A stretch of 64,000 nucleotides of DNA. It comes from Bacillota bacterium. GTDB lineage: Bacteria > Bacillota > UBA4882 > UBA8346. The position numbers were made by a program, and so were the translations under genes. The stretch lies in NCBI GenBank assembly GCA_029553165.1, contig JAKPCT010000193.1:1-64000 (forward strand), written 5' to 3'. Of the stretch, positions 19,957 to 29,515 are shown in pieces (the first letter of the stretch is position 1; each line of letters begins with the position of its first letter). The notes beneath the pieces were generated by a model. That model did no database searches, was not told the DNA's origin, and saw nothing but the letters and a program-made list of their open reading frames with translations.

Positions 19957-21534
19957 ATGTTGGCAGAGAAGTCCACTGAACGGGCGGCAAAAGCTGCCGG
20001 AATGATCTCATTAATGTTTTTGTTGAGCCGGATTTTAGGATTGGTCCGTGAAAGTGTCGCTGGAAGAATCTTTGGCTCCTATAATATGGATGTCTTTTTT
20101 TCAGCGTTTATTATACCGGATTTAATGTATAATCTGTTGGTTGGAGGAGCGCTTTCGGCCGGTTTGATCCCCATCTTTACGGAGTATCTGACTAAGGGCG
20201 AAGAGGAAGAAGGCTGGAAAGTTGCCAGTACTTTTATCAACATCACTTTATTGCTTTTGTTGTGCTTTACTGTCCTGGGAGTAGTTTTTGCCGATTGGGT
20301 TGCTTTTTTGGAGGCACCCGATTTTCCAGCGGATAAGATGGCATCGTTGGTCAAATTGACCAGAGTGATGTTTCCGGCGGTCTGTTTTACCGCGTTAGCC
20401 GGATTAACAGGCGGAATCCTCAATTCGTATCAACATTTTTTTGCGCCGGCTTTCGGATCAAACTTTTATAATGTAGCAATAATTTTAGGGGCTATAATTT
20501 TAGGTCCAAAGTTAGCGATTGTAGGGATGGGTTTAGGAGTTGTTGCAGGTTCATTTGGTAACTTTCTGATCCAGGCGGGTTTTTTAAAGAGCAGGGGCGG
20601 TAAGTACTACCGGCCATTTTATATTGATCTCAAAAATCCCGGTTTTATTAGAATGATCAAATTAATCCTGCCGGCATTGGTAGGGTTATCGGCGGCGCAG
20701 GTTAATATCTGGATAACCAATGCCATGGCTTCGTCTTTTGAATCCGGGAGTATCACAGCTTTACGTTATGCAAACCGTTTAATCCAGATGCCAATTGGAA
20801 TCTTTGCTGCAGGAATTGCAATGGCTTTTTTTCCTCTGTTATCAAGATTGGCAAGCGATAACAAGATGGACTCATTTAAAGATACATTAGCGCTTGCTTT
20901 GAAATATATCTTTTTTATTATGATCCCATCAGCGATTGGATTGATTATCCTTCGTTATCCAATCATGAAGCTGATCTTTGAAGGCCAAAAATTGACACCG
21001 CACGATACCATTTTGGCCTCTAATGCTTTATTGTTTTATAGTATTGCAATTTTTGCCCATGCAGCAATCTTATTATTACCCCGTGCTTTTTACGCATTGC
21101 AGGACACTAAAACTCCGGTTTTAGTCAGTGTCAGTTCAATAACAGTCAGTATTTTGTTAAACTGGTTGTTTAAGAATTATACCGGTATGGGTATTGGTGG
21201 TTTTGCGCTTTCCTTCTCGATTATGGGGTTGATCAATATGATTGCCTTATTAATCATTTTAAGACGTAAAATTGATGGTATCCGCGGGCGGACGATCTTC
21301 AATTCGTTTATTAAAACCAGTATTGCTGCCGCGATAATGGGTGTGGCCATTTTGATTATCAAGTGGATAATCATAAGTTTTGTACCGGTGAGCGGTCATG
21401 GCGAGGCAGCATTGATCGTTGTCTTTGGAATGATCTTTGGAATTATTGTTTATTTTCTGGCTGCCTGGCTGTTGAAGATCAATGAGATGGAGATGGTAAT
21501 AAATATTATTAAGAATAAATTGTTACGAAAGTGA
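19957..21534 (+). CDS. murJ: Lipid II flippase MurJ
   Basis: Translocates the peptidoglycan precursor lipid II across the cytoplasmic membrane. The 525-residue product has about 14 membrane helices and the MurJ/MviN signature: MISLMFLLSRILGLVRESV at the start, the FGSYNMDVFFSAFIIPDLMYNLLVGGALSAG region, and the conserved arginines in RILGLVRE. AAAGGAG at 19942-19948 selects the ATG at 19957. Its last codons overlap a possible GTG start of the following LysE-family gene. Confidence 0.94.
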   Translation: MLAEKSTERAAKAAGMISLMFLLSRILGLVRESVAGRIFGSYNMDVFFSAFIIPDLMYNLLVGGALSAGLIPIFTEYLTKGEEEEGWKVASTFINITLLLLLCFTVLGVVFADWVAFLEAPDFPADKMASLVKLTRVMFPAVCFTALAGLTGGILNSYQHFFAPAFGSNFYNVAIILGAIILGPKLAIVGMGLGVVAGSFGNFLIQAGFLKSRGGKYYRPFYIDLKNPGFIRMIKLILPALVGLSAAQVNIWITNAMASSFESGSITALRYANRLIQMPIGIFAAGIAMAFFPLLSRLASDNKMDSFKDTLALALKYIFFIMIPSAIGLIILRYPIMKLIFEGQKLTPHDTILASNALLFYSIAIFAHAAILLLPRAFYALQDTKTPVLVSVSSITVSILLNWLFKNYTGMGIGGFALSFSIMGLINMIALLIILRRKIDGIRGRTIFNSFIKTSIAAAIMGVAILIIKWIIISFVPVSGHGEAALIVVFGMIFGIIVYFLAAWLLKINEMEMVINIIKNKLLRK

Positions 21535-21545
21535 GACCACTTGAT

Positions 21546-22250
21546 ATGGGAGTACTGCAGCTTTTTATTGAAGCTTTCATTGTTGGCCTTTCCGGTGCGT
21601 TAGCTCCGGGGCCGCTATTGACTTATACAATTAAAACTTCATATCAAAAAGGTTTTTGGGTTGGTCCTAAGGTTATTTTGGGTCATGCCTTGGCAGAAAC
21701 AGCATTGATAACTTTATTATTGTTAGGTTTTGCTAAATATTTAAATAATGATACTGTCAAGATCAGCCTGTGTCTGGTTGGAGGGTTGATCCTGGCGCTG
21801 ATTGGTTACGACTTAATTTGGAAGGAGCGGAAGCAAAGTAATAATCAATATTCGGAGGAGGCTGCGGTCAGTGAGGTAAAACAACCAAAACTGACTACAA
21901 TGGGCCCGTTTTTTACCGGAGTCTTCCTTTCAACGATTAATCCCTATTGGATGTTATGGTGGGCGATCATTGGTTTGGCATATATTGAACGGGCGCTCCG
22001 ATATGGTTTTTTTGGGGTGGCAGTCTTTTTTACCGGACATATTTTGTCGGACTTTATTTGGTATACTCTGGTTTCAGGTTCAATAACATTTGGCAGTCGT
22101 CTGTTATCATCACGCTTTTATAATAAACTGTTGTTAATTTGTGGCCTGTTTATGCTGTTTTTAGCAGTGTCATTTATATACGATGGGTTGAGACATTTAG
22201 CGGTTTGGACTAAGGTGATTGACCTGTTTAACGAAGTTAAAATGATCTAA
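21546..22250 (+). CDS. LysE family exporter
   Basis: Polytopic membrane protein of about 234 residues with six membrane segments and the LysE/RhtB start pattern: IVGLSGALAPGPLLTYTIKTS, followed by KVILGHALAE. Such proteins export amino acids or other small metabolites. A central loop of about 25 charged residues (near residues 95-120) separates two three-helix halves. The start is uncertain: GTG at 21531 overlaps the murJ stop as GTGA and would couple translation; ATG at 21546 is used here. Neither has a strong ribosome site. Substrate unknown. Confidence 0.85.
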   Translation: MGVLQLFIEAFIVGLSGALAPGPLLTYTIKTSYQKGFWVGPKVILGHALAETALITLLLLGFAKYLNNDTVKISLCLVGGLILALIGYDLIWKERKQSNNQYSEEAAVSEVKQPKLTTMGPFFTGVFLSTINPYWMLWWAIIGLAYIERALRYGFFGVAVFFTGHILSDFIWYTLVSGSITFGSRLLSSRFYNKLLLICGLFMLFLAVSFIYDGLRHLAVWTKVIDLFNEVKMI

Positions 22251-22361
22251 CGCTTTAGTTACAATATTGTTTGAGTCTAATTAAGTGTTGCTTGGGATCG
22301 AATGCGAGTGATATAATATTAATTTGATAGTATTTTGAATCTGTTGGAGGTATTGAAGTTT

Positions 22362-24161
22362 TTGATACAGACACACATTCGTAATTTTTGCATCATCGCT
22401 CATATTGATCATGGTAAATCGACTTTAGCGGATCGATTGTTGGAATATACCGGTGCTTTAAGTGAACGCGAGATGACGGAACAAGTCCTGGATTCGATGG
22501 ATCTGGAACGGGAACGTGGTATTACAATTAAGGCTCAAGCAGTTCGTCTTGAGTATGTGGCAAAGAACAATCAAAAGTATATTCTTAATCTGATCGATAC
22601 TCCCGGACATGTGGACTTTACCTATGAGGTTTCCCGTTCATTAGCTGCTTGTGACGGAGCGTTGTTAATTGTTGATGCTACTCAAGGTGTTGAAGCACAA
22701 ACGATTGCTAATCTTTATTTAGCATTAGAACATGATCTGGACATCATTCCGGTGATTAATAAGATTGATCTTCCCAGCGCGGAACCGGATCGGGTCAAAG
22801 CAGAGATTAATGAGATTATTGGTATTCCGCCCGAAGAATGTATTTTAACCAGTGCCAAAACCGGTGAAGGGATTATTGATATTTTAGAAGCAATTGTTAA
22901 CCGGATCAAACCGCCCAAAGGAGATCAACGGTTACCGTTAAGAGCCTTAATCTTTGACTCGCATTTTGATTCCTATCGGGGGGTTATCGCTTATTGTAGA
23001 ATCTTCGAAGGTAAACTTAAAGTCGGCGATAAGATCAGAATGATGGCAACCGGTAAGGAATTTGAGGTTAACGCGTTAGGGACATTCAGACCAATGATGG
23101 TTCCGGCAAACGAATTGGTTGCCGGAGAGGTTGGATTTGTAACTGCTTCAATGAAAAATGTTAATGATACTCAGGTTGGTGATACAATTACCACTGTAGA
23201 TAATCCAGCGTTGATCCCATTGGAAGGTTATCGCGCGGTACAACCAATGGTGTATTGCGGTTTATATCCGGTTGACAATGCTGATTATGATGACTTACGT
23301 GACGCATTGGAGAAATTAAAGTTAAATGATGCTTCATTGGTTTTCGAACCGGAGAACTCAATTGCCCTTGGTTTTGGTTTCCGTTGTGGTTTTCTGGGTT
23401 TATTGCATATGGAGATCATTCAAGAACGTTTAGAACGTGAGTATGGATTGAGTTTAATCGCAACAGCACCAAGTGTTGTTTATAAGGTTTTTCGGACCGA
23501 TGGTGATGTGATGGAGATCTCTAACCCTGCCGAACTGCCTGCTCCAAACTATGTTGATCATCTTGAAGAGCCATATGTTAAAGCGACGATTATTCTTCCC
23601 AGTGAATATGTGGGGACAATCATGGAGTTGTGCCAGGAAAAACGTGGGACATTTAAGAATATGGAGTATTTAACGGAGACCAGGGTGTTGTTAACCTATG
23701 AGTTGCCACTGGCCGAGATTCTTTTAGACTTCTTTGACAAGTTAAAGTCACGGTCCCGCGGTTATGCTTCTCTTGACTACGAATATTTAGGGCATCGTGA
23801 GTCGGCTCTGGTGAAGATGGATATTTTGCTTAACGGAAAGATTGTTGATGCTTTATCGGCAATTGTGCACCGTGATAAAGCTTACCAACGGGGACGACAG
23901 TTGGCCGAAAAATTAAAAGAGATCATCCCGCGACAAATGTTTGAGGTTCCGATTCAGGCGGCAATCGGTAATAAAGTAATTGCGCGCGAGACAGTTAAAG
24001 CCTTACGCAAAGATGTACTTGCCAAATGTTATGGTGGTGACATTTCACGGAAACGAAAGCTGTTGGAGAAGCAAAAAGAGGGTAAGAAACGGATGAAACA
24101 GTTAGGAACGGTTGAAGTACCGCAGGAGGCTTTTTTAGCGGTGTTGAAGATAGAAGACTAA
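22362..24161 (+). CDS. lepA: Elongation factor 4 (LepA)
   Basis: Ribosome-binding GTPase that can back-translocate or remodel stalled ribosomes and affects initiation-complex biogenesis. The 599-residue product has the G1 motif [18 protein letters not shown] (switch), DTPGHVDF (G3) and NKIDLPSA (G4), followed by the EF-G-like domains and the LepA-specific C-terminal basic tail ([18 protein letters not shown]). The TTG at 22362 lies 11 bases after GGAGG (22346-22350) and gives the standard length; an earlier TTG at 22353 is too close. hemW, often next to lepA, lies downstream beyond one inverted gene. Confidence 0.97.
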   Translation: MIQTHIRNFCIIAHIDHGKSTLADRLLEYTGALSEREMTEQVLDSMDLERERGITIKAQAVRLEYVAKNNQKYILNLIDTPGHVDFTYEVSRSLAACDGALLIVDATQGVEAQTIANLYLALEHDLDIIPVINKIDLPSAEPDRVKAEINEIIGIPPEECILTSAKTGEGIIDILEAIVNRIKPPKGDQRLPLRALIFDSHFDSYRGVIAYCRIFEGKLKVGDKIRMMATGKEFEVNALGTFRPMMVPANELVAGEVGFVTASMKNVNDTQVGDTITTVDNPALIPLEGYRAVQPMVYCGLYPVDNADYDDLRDALEKLKLNDASLVFEPENSIALGFGFRCGFLGLLHMEIIQERLEREYGLSLIATAPSVVYKVFRTDGDVMEISNPAELPAPNYVDHLEEPYVKATIILPSEYVGTIMELCQEKRGTFKNMEYLTETRVLLTYELPLAEILLDFFDKLKSRSRGYASLDYEYLGHRESALVKMDILLNGKIVDALSAIVHRDKAYQRGRQLAEKLKEIIPRQMFEVPIQAAIGNKVIARETVKALRKDVLAKCYGGDISRKRKLLEKQKEGKKRMKQLGTVEVPQEAFLAVLKIED

Positions 24162-24182
24162 TAAATAGGTAAGAGTAATCGA

Positions 24183-24465
24183 GGATGGGGCTATTTATTT
24201 TAGAAGAATCGCAATTTAGGGTGATATTTTTTAGGTAGCGATTCTTCAACTCGAAGAAGAATATTAGTAGGCGGGCTCATTCAAGGATGGGGCTACTCAT
24301 TTTAGAAGAATTGTTTGAAGTGAGTGGGTTTTGAGAGAAACAATTCTTCAACTCGAAGAAGAATATTAGTAGGCGGGTTCATTCAAGGATGGGGCTATTT
24401 ATTTTAGAAGAATCGCAATTTGGGGTGATATTTTTTAGGTAGCGATTCTTCAAATCGAAGAAGCT
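24183..24465. repeat. Three 102-bp direct repeats, each with a hairpin
   Basis: The non-coding stretch after lepA holds three near-identical units starting at 24183, 24285 and 24387 (exact period 102 bases, the third shortened). Each begins GGATGGGGCTA and contains a stem: GAAGAATCGC / GCGATTCTTC in units 1 and 3, GAAGAATTGTTT / AAACAATTCTTC in unit 2. The change of sequence on both arms keeps the pairing. Units 1 and 2 then have GAAGAAGAAT just downstream, which could pair with the right arm instead. No reading frame with a ribosome site is seen. Confidence 0.8.
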
Positions 24466-24542
24466 TATTAAAAGGGTGAAATTTTTTAGAAGGCGATTTT
24501 TTGACTGTTAGAGTCAGCGTGAAGTTTTAAAATTAACCAGTA

Positions 24543-24566
24543 AAAAAACCGGAAAACCGGTTTTTT
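24543..24566. terminator. Bidirectional terminator between the lepA region and the isomerase-like gene
   Basis: AAAAAACCGG / CCGGTTTTTT with a four-A loop, A-tract and T-tract symmetrical. It overlaps the stop codon of the minus-strand gene at 24565. Confidence 0.85.
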
Positions 24567-25404
24567 ATATTGTTATTTTAGGTATTTTATTGTTTTTGGG
24601 GCGAATCGGTTTTTTCAAGTATTGGTTGAGATTATTAAGGCTAAGTATTTGGTCGTTTAGCTGGGTCATCTCCAATATAGCAGTAGTATTCGGGTATTGT
24701 TTGCTGATTTTTTTGATGAGATCTCCCCACCAGGTCAGATTGGCTGTTATCGGAAAATGGCGGTCAAGGAGACGGTCATTATCATGGAAGTGGAAGTGTG
24801 ATACCCGATCCATCATGAGTAGGGAATCAATTGCTACATTTGCTTGTAAAGCATGACCAATATCTAAAGTTAAACCGAATTCTGGCTCTGGAAATAACCA
24901 TAATAACTCCTGAAAACGTGAGCCATCAGCAGTACCAGGATGGTAGTCAGGATCAGCGGGCATGTTCTCAATTAAAAGCTTTACTCCTAATTTACGGGCT
25001 TCGTTAAGTAAACGGCCGATCGCTTCTTCCTCATAACGGTGATTTTCAATGTGATCTGGTAGGTTGGGATCGAGCGTTGTCGGATGAAAAGTGATCAGTT
25101 TGATCTGTAATTCCGCAGCCAATCGCATACAGTTTAAGATCTTGCTGTATGAAAGTTCGCGCAGTGTTGGATCAACGGAGCCAAGACGGCAGCCAACAAA
25201 GGGAGCATGCATTGTAAAGTTAAATTGATAACGTTCCTGATAGATCCGTAATGTCTGTTTTTGCGATTGGTTATAGGTGAAGTGCGGTGTTAGATACCGC
25301 GGATCGGCATGGAGTTCAATTGTCCGGAAATTACCGGCGACAGTTGCCAGATATTCTGCTAAAGGAATATTGGTAATGATTCTTGATCCCAGGTTAAATG
25401 GCAT
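24565..25404 (-). CDS. Sugar phosphate isomerase/epimerase-like TIM-barrel protein
   Basis: The 279-residue product resembles the xylose isomerase-like/AP endonuclease 2 TIM-barrel superfamily. Barrel-type motifs include FNFTMHAPFVGCRLGS, IKLITFHPTTLD (His ligand), KLLIENMPADP (Glu ligand), FGLTLDIGHAL (Asp and His ligands) and VSHFHFHDND, a set of metal ligands typical of this fold. Substrate is not evident; endonuclease IV is a less likely alternative because the length and motifs fit the isomerase group better. AGAGGT nine bases upstream favours the ATG at 25404 over upstream in-frame starts. Confidence 0.75.
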   Translation of the reverse strand: MPFNLGSRIITNIPLAEYLATVAGNFRTIELHADPRYLTPHFTYNQSQKQTLRIYQERYQFNFTMHAPFVGCRLGSVDPTLRELSYSKILNCMRLAAELQIKLITFHPTTLDPNLPDHIENHRYEEEAIGRLLNEARKLGVKLLIENMPADPDYHPGTADGSRFQELLWLFPEPEFGLTLDIGHALQANVAIDSLLMMDRVSHFHFHDNDRLLDRHFPITANLTWWGDLIKKISKQYPNTTAILEMTQLNDQILSLNNLNQYLKKPIRPKNNKIPKITI

Positions 25405-25525
25405 GATTAAGCGACCTCTTTCAATTGTAGCTGGTGTTGTAATCAATATACATTAGTTGCCTGAAGAGATCAATTAATAAATAGTTAATAATCATTGGTT
25501 GTTATTGATGGAGGCGATCCGGCTT

Positions 25526-26671
25526 TTGGGTAATGAATTTGGAATCTACGTTCACTTTCCTTTCTGTAAAAAAAAGTGTGATTATTGTGACTTTAATTCC
25601 TACGCCGGTCTGGACAGTTTGATGTCAGCTTATACAGTGGCTCTGATCAAAGAGATAGAGCGCTACTTGCCCCAGTCCCGTTCAGTTAGAACGATTTATT
25701 GTGGTGGCGGGACACCAAGTTACTTTATTACTGAATTCTTAATTTATATCTTAAACTATATTCGCGAGCATTTTTTTCTTAGCAGAGATCAGATTGAGAC
25801 TACCTTGGAGATCAATCCGGGAACCATCAATCTGCAATCACTGGTGGAACTTAGGAATGCCGGTGTGAACCGGTTAAGTATTGGATTACAGGCCACTCAG
25901 GATGAGTTGTTAAAACGTATTGGAAGGGTCCATACTTGGGATGATTTTTGCTTCACATATCATTTGGCGCGTGATGTGGGTTTCAATAATATTGGTCTTG
26001 ATCTGATCTTTGGATTGCCAGGGCAGACCTTGACGGAATGGAAAGAAACATTAGCTAAGGTAGTAAACTTAAGTCCGAATCATATTTCGGCATATGCGCT
26101 TCAGGTTGAGTCCGGAACTAAGCTTGCTGCTAAAGTGGAAGCAGGTGAATTTATATTACCGTCGGAAGATGAAGTGGCAGCGATGATGGCTTATACAATG
26201 GAGACTCTGCCGTTGGCAGGATATGAACATTATGAAATATCAAATTATGCTAAGCCCGGATTTCGCTCCGAACATAATCTGAATTACTGGCTGGGGCGTG
26301 ATTATCTGGGTTTTGGAGCCGGAGCTTTTTCGACCTTTCAAGGGAAACGCTATTGCAATCTCCATCATCCCCAGGAATATATTAATGCTTTAAAATATGA
26401 CCAATCGTTAATTGTTGAAAGTGAAATTATAGATGAACAATTGGCTTTAAAAGAACGGTTGATGCTGGGGCTGCGGTTGGCAGATGGGGTTAATTTAAAT
26501 GAATTTCGTAGATCGTTGGTGCCAACATCTTTTGGGAGATTGGAACGGGAAATTGATGAATTAGTCAATCTGGGACTGATCAGACGTTTTGACAATACAA
26601 TTCAATTAACAACTAATGCGATGATGATCAGTAATTCGATTATCAGTCGGTTACTGTCAGTTTGGTCATGA
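25526..26671 (+). CDS. hemW: Heme chaperone HemW (radical SAM, formerly HemN-like)
   Basis: Radical-SAM family protein that binds and delivers heme; often misnamed coproporphyrinogen oxidase. Near the N-terminus it has IYVHFPFCKKKCDYCDF, with the CxxxCxxC iron-sulfur motif, then IYCGGGTPSYF and EINPGTI (SAM binding), and the C-terminal HemN_C domain. It lacks the extra N-terminal cysteine found in true HemN. GGAGG at 25510-25514 may serve a TTG at 25526, giving about 381 residues; the in-frame ATG at 25508 lacks a ribosome site but cannot be excluded. Its usual neighbour lepA is upstream and hrcA is downstream. Confidence 0.92.
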   Translation: MGNEFGIYVHFPFCKKKCDYCDFNSYAGLDSLMSAYTVALIKEIERYLPQSRSVRTIYCGGGTPSYFITEFLIYILNYIREHFFLSRDQIETTLEINPGTINLQSLVELRNAGVNRLSIGLQATQDELLKRIGRVHTWDDFCFTYHLARDVGFNNIGLDLIFGLPGQTLTEWKETLAKVVNLSPNHISAYALQVESGTKLAAKVEAGEFILPSEDEVAAMMAYTMETLPLAGYEHYEISNYAKPGFRSEHNLNYWLGRDYLGFGAGAFSTFQGKRYCNLHHPQEYINALKYDQSLIVESEIIDEQLALKERLMLGLRLADGVNLNEFRRSLVPTSFGRLEREIDELVNLGLIRRFDNTIQLTTNAMMISNSIISRLLSVWS

Positions 26672-26754
26672 CAGTTAAAATTATTGATTAATTAAGTGAA
26701 TTTGATGGGTTGAGTTTTGGTAATTATTAATCTAATTTTAAAAGTTAAACCCCC

Positions 26755-26783
26755 TTGACAAACCAGCATAGCAGTGATATTTT
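26755..26783 (+). promoter_or_regulatory. SigA-type promoter of the hrcA-dnaK operon
   Basis: TTGACA at 26755-26760 and TATTTT at 26778-26783 are separated by exactly 17 bases. The CIRCE operator begins 9 bases downstream, covering the expected transcription start. Confidence 0.85.
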
Positions 26784-26792
26784 TTAAATAGA

Positions 26793-26819
26793 TTAGCACT
26801 CGGCATCAAAGAGTGCTAA
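26793..26819. promoter_or_regulatory. CIRCE operator (HrcA binding site)
   Basis: TTAGCACTC-N9-GAGTGCTAA, a perfect match to the CIRCE consensus with the standard 9-base spacer. It lies just downstream of the -10 box and upstream of hrcA, so HrcA should repress the whole operon, including the chaperonin, until heat stress. Confidence 0.98.
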
Positions 26820-26852
26820 CAAAACCTTTCACTACGAAGTGAGGTGCTTTCC

Positions 26853-27905
26853 ATGGCCTCTGAGTTAGATGGACGTAAGAAAACAATTCTAAAAGCAGTT
26901 ACAGATGATTATATTATATCCGCCGAGCCGGTAGGTTCAAGAACGATTGCCCGAAGGTACGATCTTGGTCTTTCGCCGGCCACTATTCGTAATGAAATGG
27001 CTGATCTTGAAGAGAGTGGTTTCCTGGAGCAGCCTCACGCTTCAGCAGGTAGAATTCCATCCGAACAAGGATATCGTTATTATGTTGATACCTTGATTTC
27101 GTTACAGCAACTTTCTGATCAGGATATTGAGTGGATTTATGGTGAACTGGAGAAAAACCAACAACAGATGGAGATGATCATCCATCATACCTCAAAGATG
27201 TTAGTTCAAATGACCCAATATCCTTCATTAATTTTAAGTCCCCAATTAGAATCGGCAGCTTTTAGACATGTTCAGTTAGTCAGGCTTTCAAACAGTACAA
27301 TCATGGTTTTAATTGTTACTGATACAGGTTATGTTGAACATAAAGTAATTGAGTTTGAGAGTGAAATCACCGATTCCGATCTTGACCGGATCTCCATGGT
27401 TTTAAATAAGAAGTTGCGTGGCGTCAATCTGAAAGAATTACAATCAGCATTGTTAAGCGAAATACGGTCAGAATTGGAATTTCATCAGGAGTTTTATAAT
27501 GAGGCTGTTAAACTGTTGTTACGGGCTACGGCCAGTAGTACCGGTGGCAAAGAACGGGTCTATGTTGACGGAGCAACTAAGATTTTGAATCAACCTGAAT
27601 TTGCCGAGGTTCAAAAATTCAAACCATTACTGGATATTTTAGAGGAGGAAGAGAAGCTTTACAAGCTATTATCGAATCATGTTCAACGTGGTGCTCAGGT
27701 TAAAATTGGCCATGAAAATGAAACATTTGGGATTAATGATTGCAGTATTGTAACAGCCAGTTATGAGATTGCCGGGAAAACGGTTGGAGTTATTGGTGTT
27801 CTGGGACCGACCCGGATGGATTACGCTAAAGTATTGCCCATTGTTGAACATACTGCTGCTATTTTGAGTGAATTTTTAACACAAATGTGCCGGCGTTCCA
27901 AATAA
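26853..27905 (+). CDS. hrcA: Heat-inducible transcription repressor HrcA
   Basis: Dimeric repressor that binds CIRCE and is itself stabilised by chaperonin. The 350-residue product has the N-terminal winged helix (LDGRKKTILKAVTDDYI...SRTIARRYDLGLSPATIRNEM) and the later GAF-like domain with the C-terminal GVIGVLGPTRMDYAKVLP motif. GAGGTG at 26841-26846 favours the ATG at 26853 over the in-frame GTG at 26844. A perfect CIRCE 34 bases upstream implies autoregulation. In bacteria with GroEL that protein assists HrcA; here the chaperonin in the operon is of the archaeal type. Confidence 0.97.
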   Translation: MASELDGRKKTILKAVTDDYIISAEPVGSRTIARRYDLGLSPATIRNEMADLEESGFLEQPHASAGRIPSEQGYRYYVDTLISLQQLSDQDIEWIYGELEKNQQQMEMIIHHTSKMLVQMTQYPSLILSPQLESAAFRHVQLVRLSNSTIMVLIVTDTGYVEHKVIEFESEITDSDLDRISMVLNKKLRGVNLKELQSALLSEIRSELEFHQEFYNEAVKLLLRATASSTGGKERVYVDGATKILNQPEFAEVQKFKPLLDILEEEEKLYKLLSNHVQRGAQVKIGHENETFGINDCSIVTASYEIAGKTVGVIGVLGPTRMDYAKVLPIVEHTAAILSEFLTQMCRRSK

Positions 27906-27977
27906 AAATAGTAATTTTGGCAAATTATAATAATTATTGAATAGCCATTAATATTTTATTTGGAGGAACGTGGTATA

Positions 27978-29498
27978 TTGAACGAGATACCAACACAGCC
28001 GGAAACCAATCAACACCTGGCAGCATTAATTGTCAATGCCGGTGCAGTACGTGCCGTAACCGAAGCAGTTCAAGGTACTTTAGGACCCAAGGGACTGGAT
28101 TGTCTGTTGATAGATGAATTTGGCTCGGTTATAGTGACTAATGACGGTGTCTCGATTTTGAAGACAATGGATGTAAATCATCCGGCAGCACGGATGATTA
28201 TCAGTGCCGCAGAACATCAGGAAGAACAGGTTGGAGATGGAACTACAACGGCCACAATCTTAGCCGGAGCTTTGATTAATGAAGGTGTAAATCAGGTTAT
28301 TAAGGGTGTACCAGTAATTAAGGTTATTGAAGGAATCAGACTAGGAATTAATGATGCCCTTGAATATTTAAAAGATGCGGTCGTTACGATTGATCAAAGT
28401 AATATTCAGATTGTCAAACAGATCGCCCTGATTGCAGGGAGGAACCATCCTGAACTGGCAGAATTAATTGTTGAAGCAGCTAAGATTGTAGGCGAGCAAA
28501 TATTGCATGACCCAGGCTATAAACTTGCCGATCAAATAATTGCTTTAGAAAGTTCTGAAAATCATCTAATTCGGGGGACGATCATTGAGAGAGTACCTTT
28601 GAATAAAGAGATGCCTCGCCGAATTACTGCGGCACGAATCGTAATAATTGACGATTCACTAGAGCCGATTAAGGTTGATAGCGAAGCCTTAACTTTAGAG
28701 ATAGGATTTAAACAGCAGATCCAAAGTCAGGAAGATTTAAGAGAGAACATTAAAAAATTAGCCCGAATCGGTGTAACAGCGATTTTTACCAATCGTTCGA
28801 TTGCAGAGAGTGTTGAGGACCTGATTACGGATCTGGGGATGATTGCCGTTCAACAAGTTGCAATGAAGGAGTTACAACGATTGGCAACATTAACAGGCGC
28901 CAGACCAATTAAAAAAAGCAGTCTGTTTCGTGAAGAATCTGATTTAACTAGGATTATTGGTGCGGCAACTGAAATCGTTGTTGATGAAAAATATAATCAT
29001 ATTAAAGTTTATGGAAGTTCTGATTGTCAGTTTGTCACAGTTATTGTAGGGGCCGCAACGAAAGAAGTTGTTGCGGAACGGGAACGAATCGCTAAAGATG
29101 CTGCGGCAGCCGTTCAGGCTGCTTTGTGTAGTGGGGTAGTTCCCGGTGGCGGCAGTACCGAAATCAGTATTGCTAGTCGGTTAGCCCAGAATCAGGTCCG
29201 GGGGATGAATGGCTATGGTTATCAATGTGTCATTGAGGCATTAAAACAGCCAATGACGCAGATCTGTTCTAATGCTGGATTTAATCCGCTGGAGAAGATC
29301 GAAGAAGTTTTGGAGTATAATGCCAAAGATCCTTCTTATTCATATGGGGTTAATTGTGATACGGGAAGAGTTGAGGATCTGGCTTTAAATGGAGTTTGGG
29401 ATCCTTTCGACGTTAAGTATCTCGCTATTAAGACCGCTGGTGAAGTTAGTGAGGCCATCTTAAGAATCAATAACATTATTAAAATGAAGAATCACTAG
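27978..29498 (+). CDS. Group II/III (archaeal-like) chaperonin, thermosome-type
   Basis: Double-ring ATP-driven folding machine. The 506-residue product is thermosome-like, not GroEL-like. Visible are GTLGPKGLD (residues 33-41), VTNDGVSILK, GDGTTTATILAG (86-97, nucleotide binding), VVPGGGSTEISIASRL, and the C-terminal GVNCDTGRVEDL, NGVWDPFDVK and AGEVSEAILRI motifs. There is no Gly-Gly-Met tail. Group II/III chaperonins close with a built-in lid and need no GroES; none is encoded here. TTG at 27978 follows GGAGG by 11 bases. Placement between hrcA and grpE matches bacterial group III chaperonins described from Carboxydothermus. An HrcA/CIRCE-controlled archaeal-type chaperonin is therefore likely. 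Confidence 0.93.
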   Translation: MNEIPTQPETNQHLAALIVNAGAVRAVTEAVQGTLGPKGLDCLLIDEFGSVIVTNDGVSILKTMDVNHPAARMIISAAEHQEEQVGDGTTTATILAGALINEGVNQVIKGVPVIKVIEGIRLGINDALEYLKDAVVTIDQSNIQIVKQIALIAGRNHPELAELIVEAAKIVGEQILHDPGYKLADQIIALESSENHLIRGTIIERVPLNKEMPRRITAARIVIIDDSLEPIKVDSEALTLEIGFKQQIQSQEDLRENIKKLARIGVTAIFTNRSIAESVEDLITDLGMIAVQQVAMKELQRLATLTGARPIKKSSLFREESDLTRIIGAATEIVVDEKYNHIKVYGSSDCQFVTVIVGAATKEVVAERERIAKDAAAAVQAALCSGVVPGGGSTEISIASRLAQNQVRGMNGYGYQCVIEALKQPMTQICSNAGFNPLEKIEEVLEYNAKDPSYSYGVNCDTGRVEDLALNGVWDPFDVKYLAIKTAGEVSEAILRINNIIKMKNH

Positions 29499-29515
29499 AA
29501 TTATGGAGGTTATCA

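Noticed and set aside
24183-24465. Possible CRISPR array
   Set aside because: Only three units of about 100 bases, no unique spacers, and no cas genes in the window.
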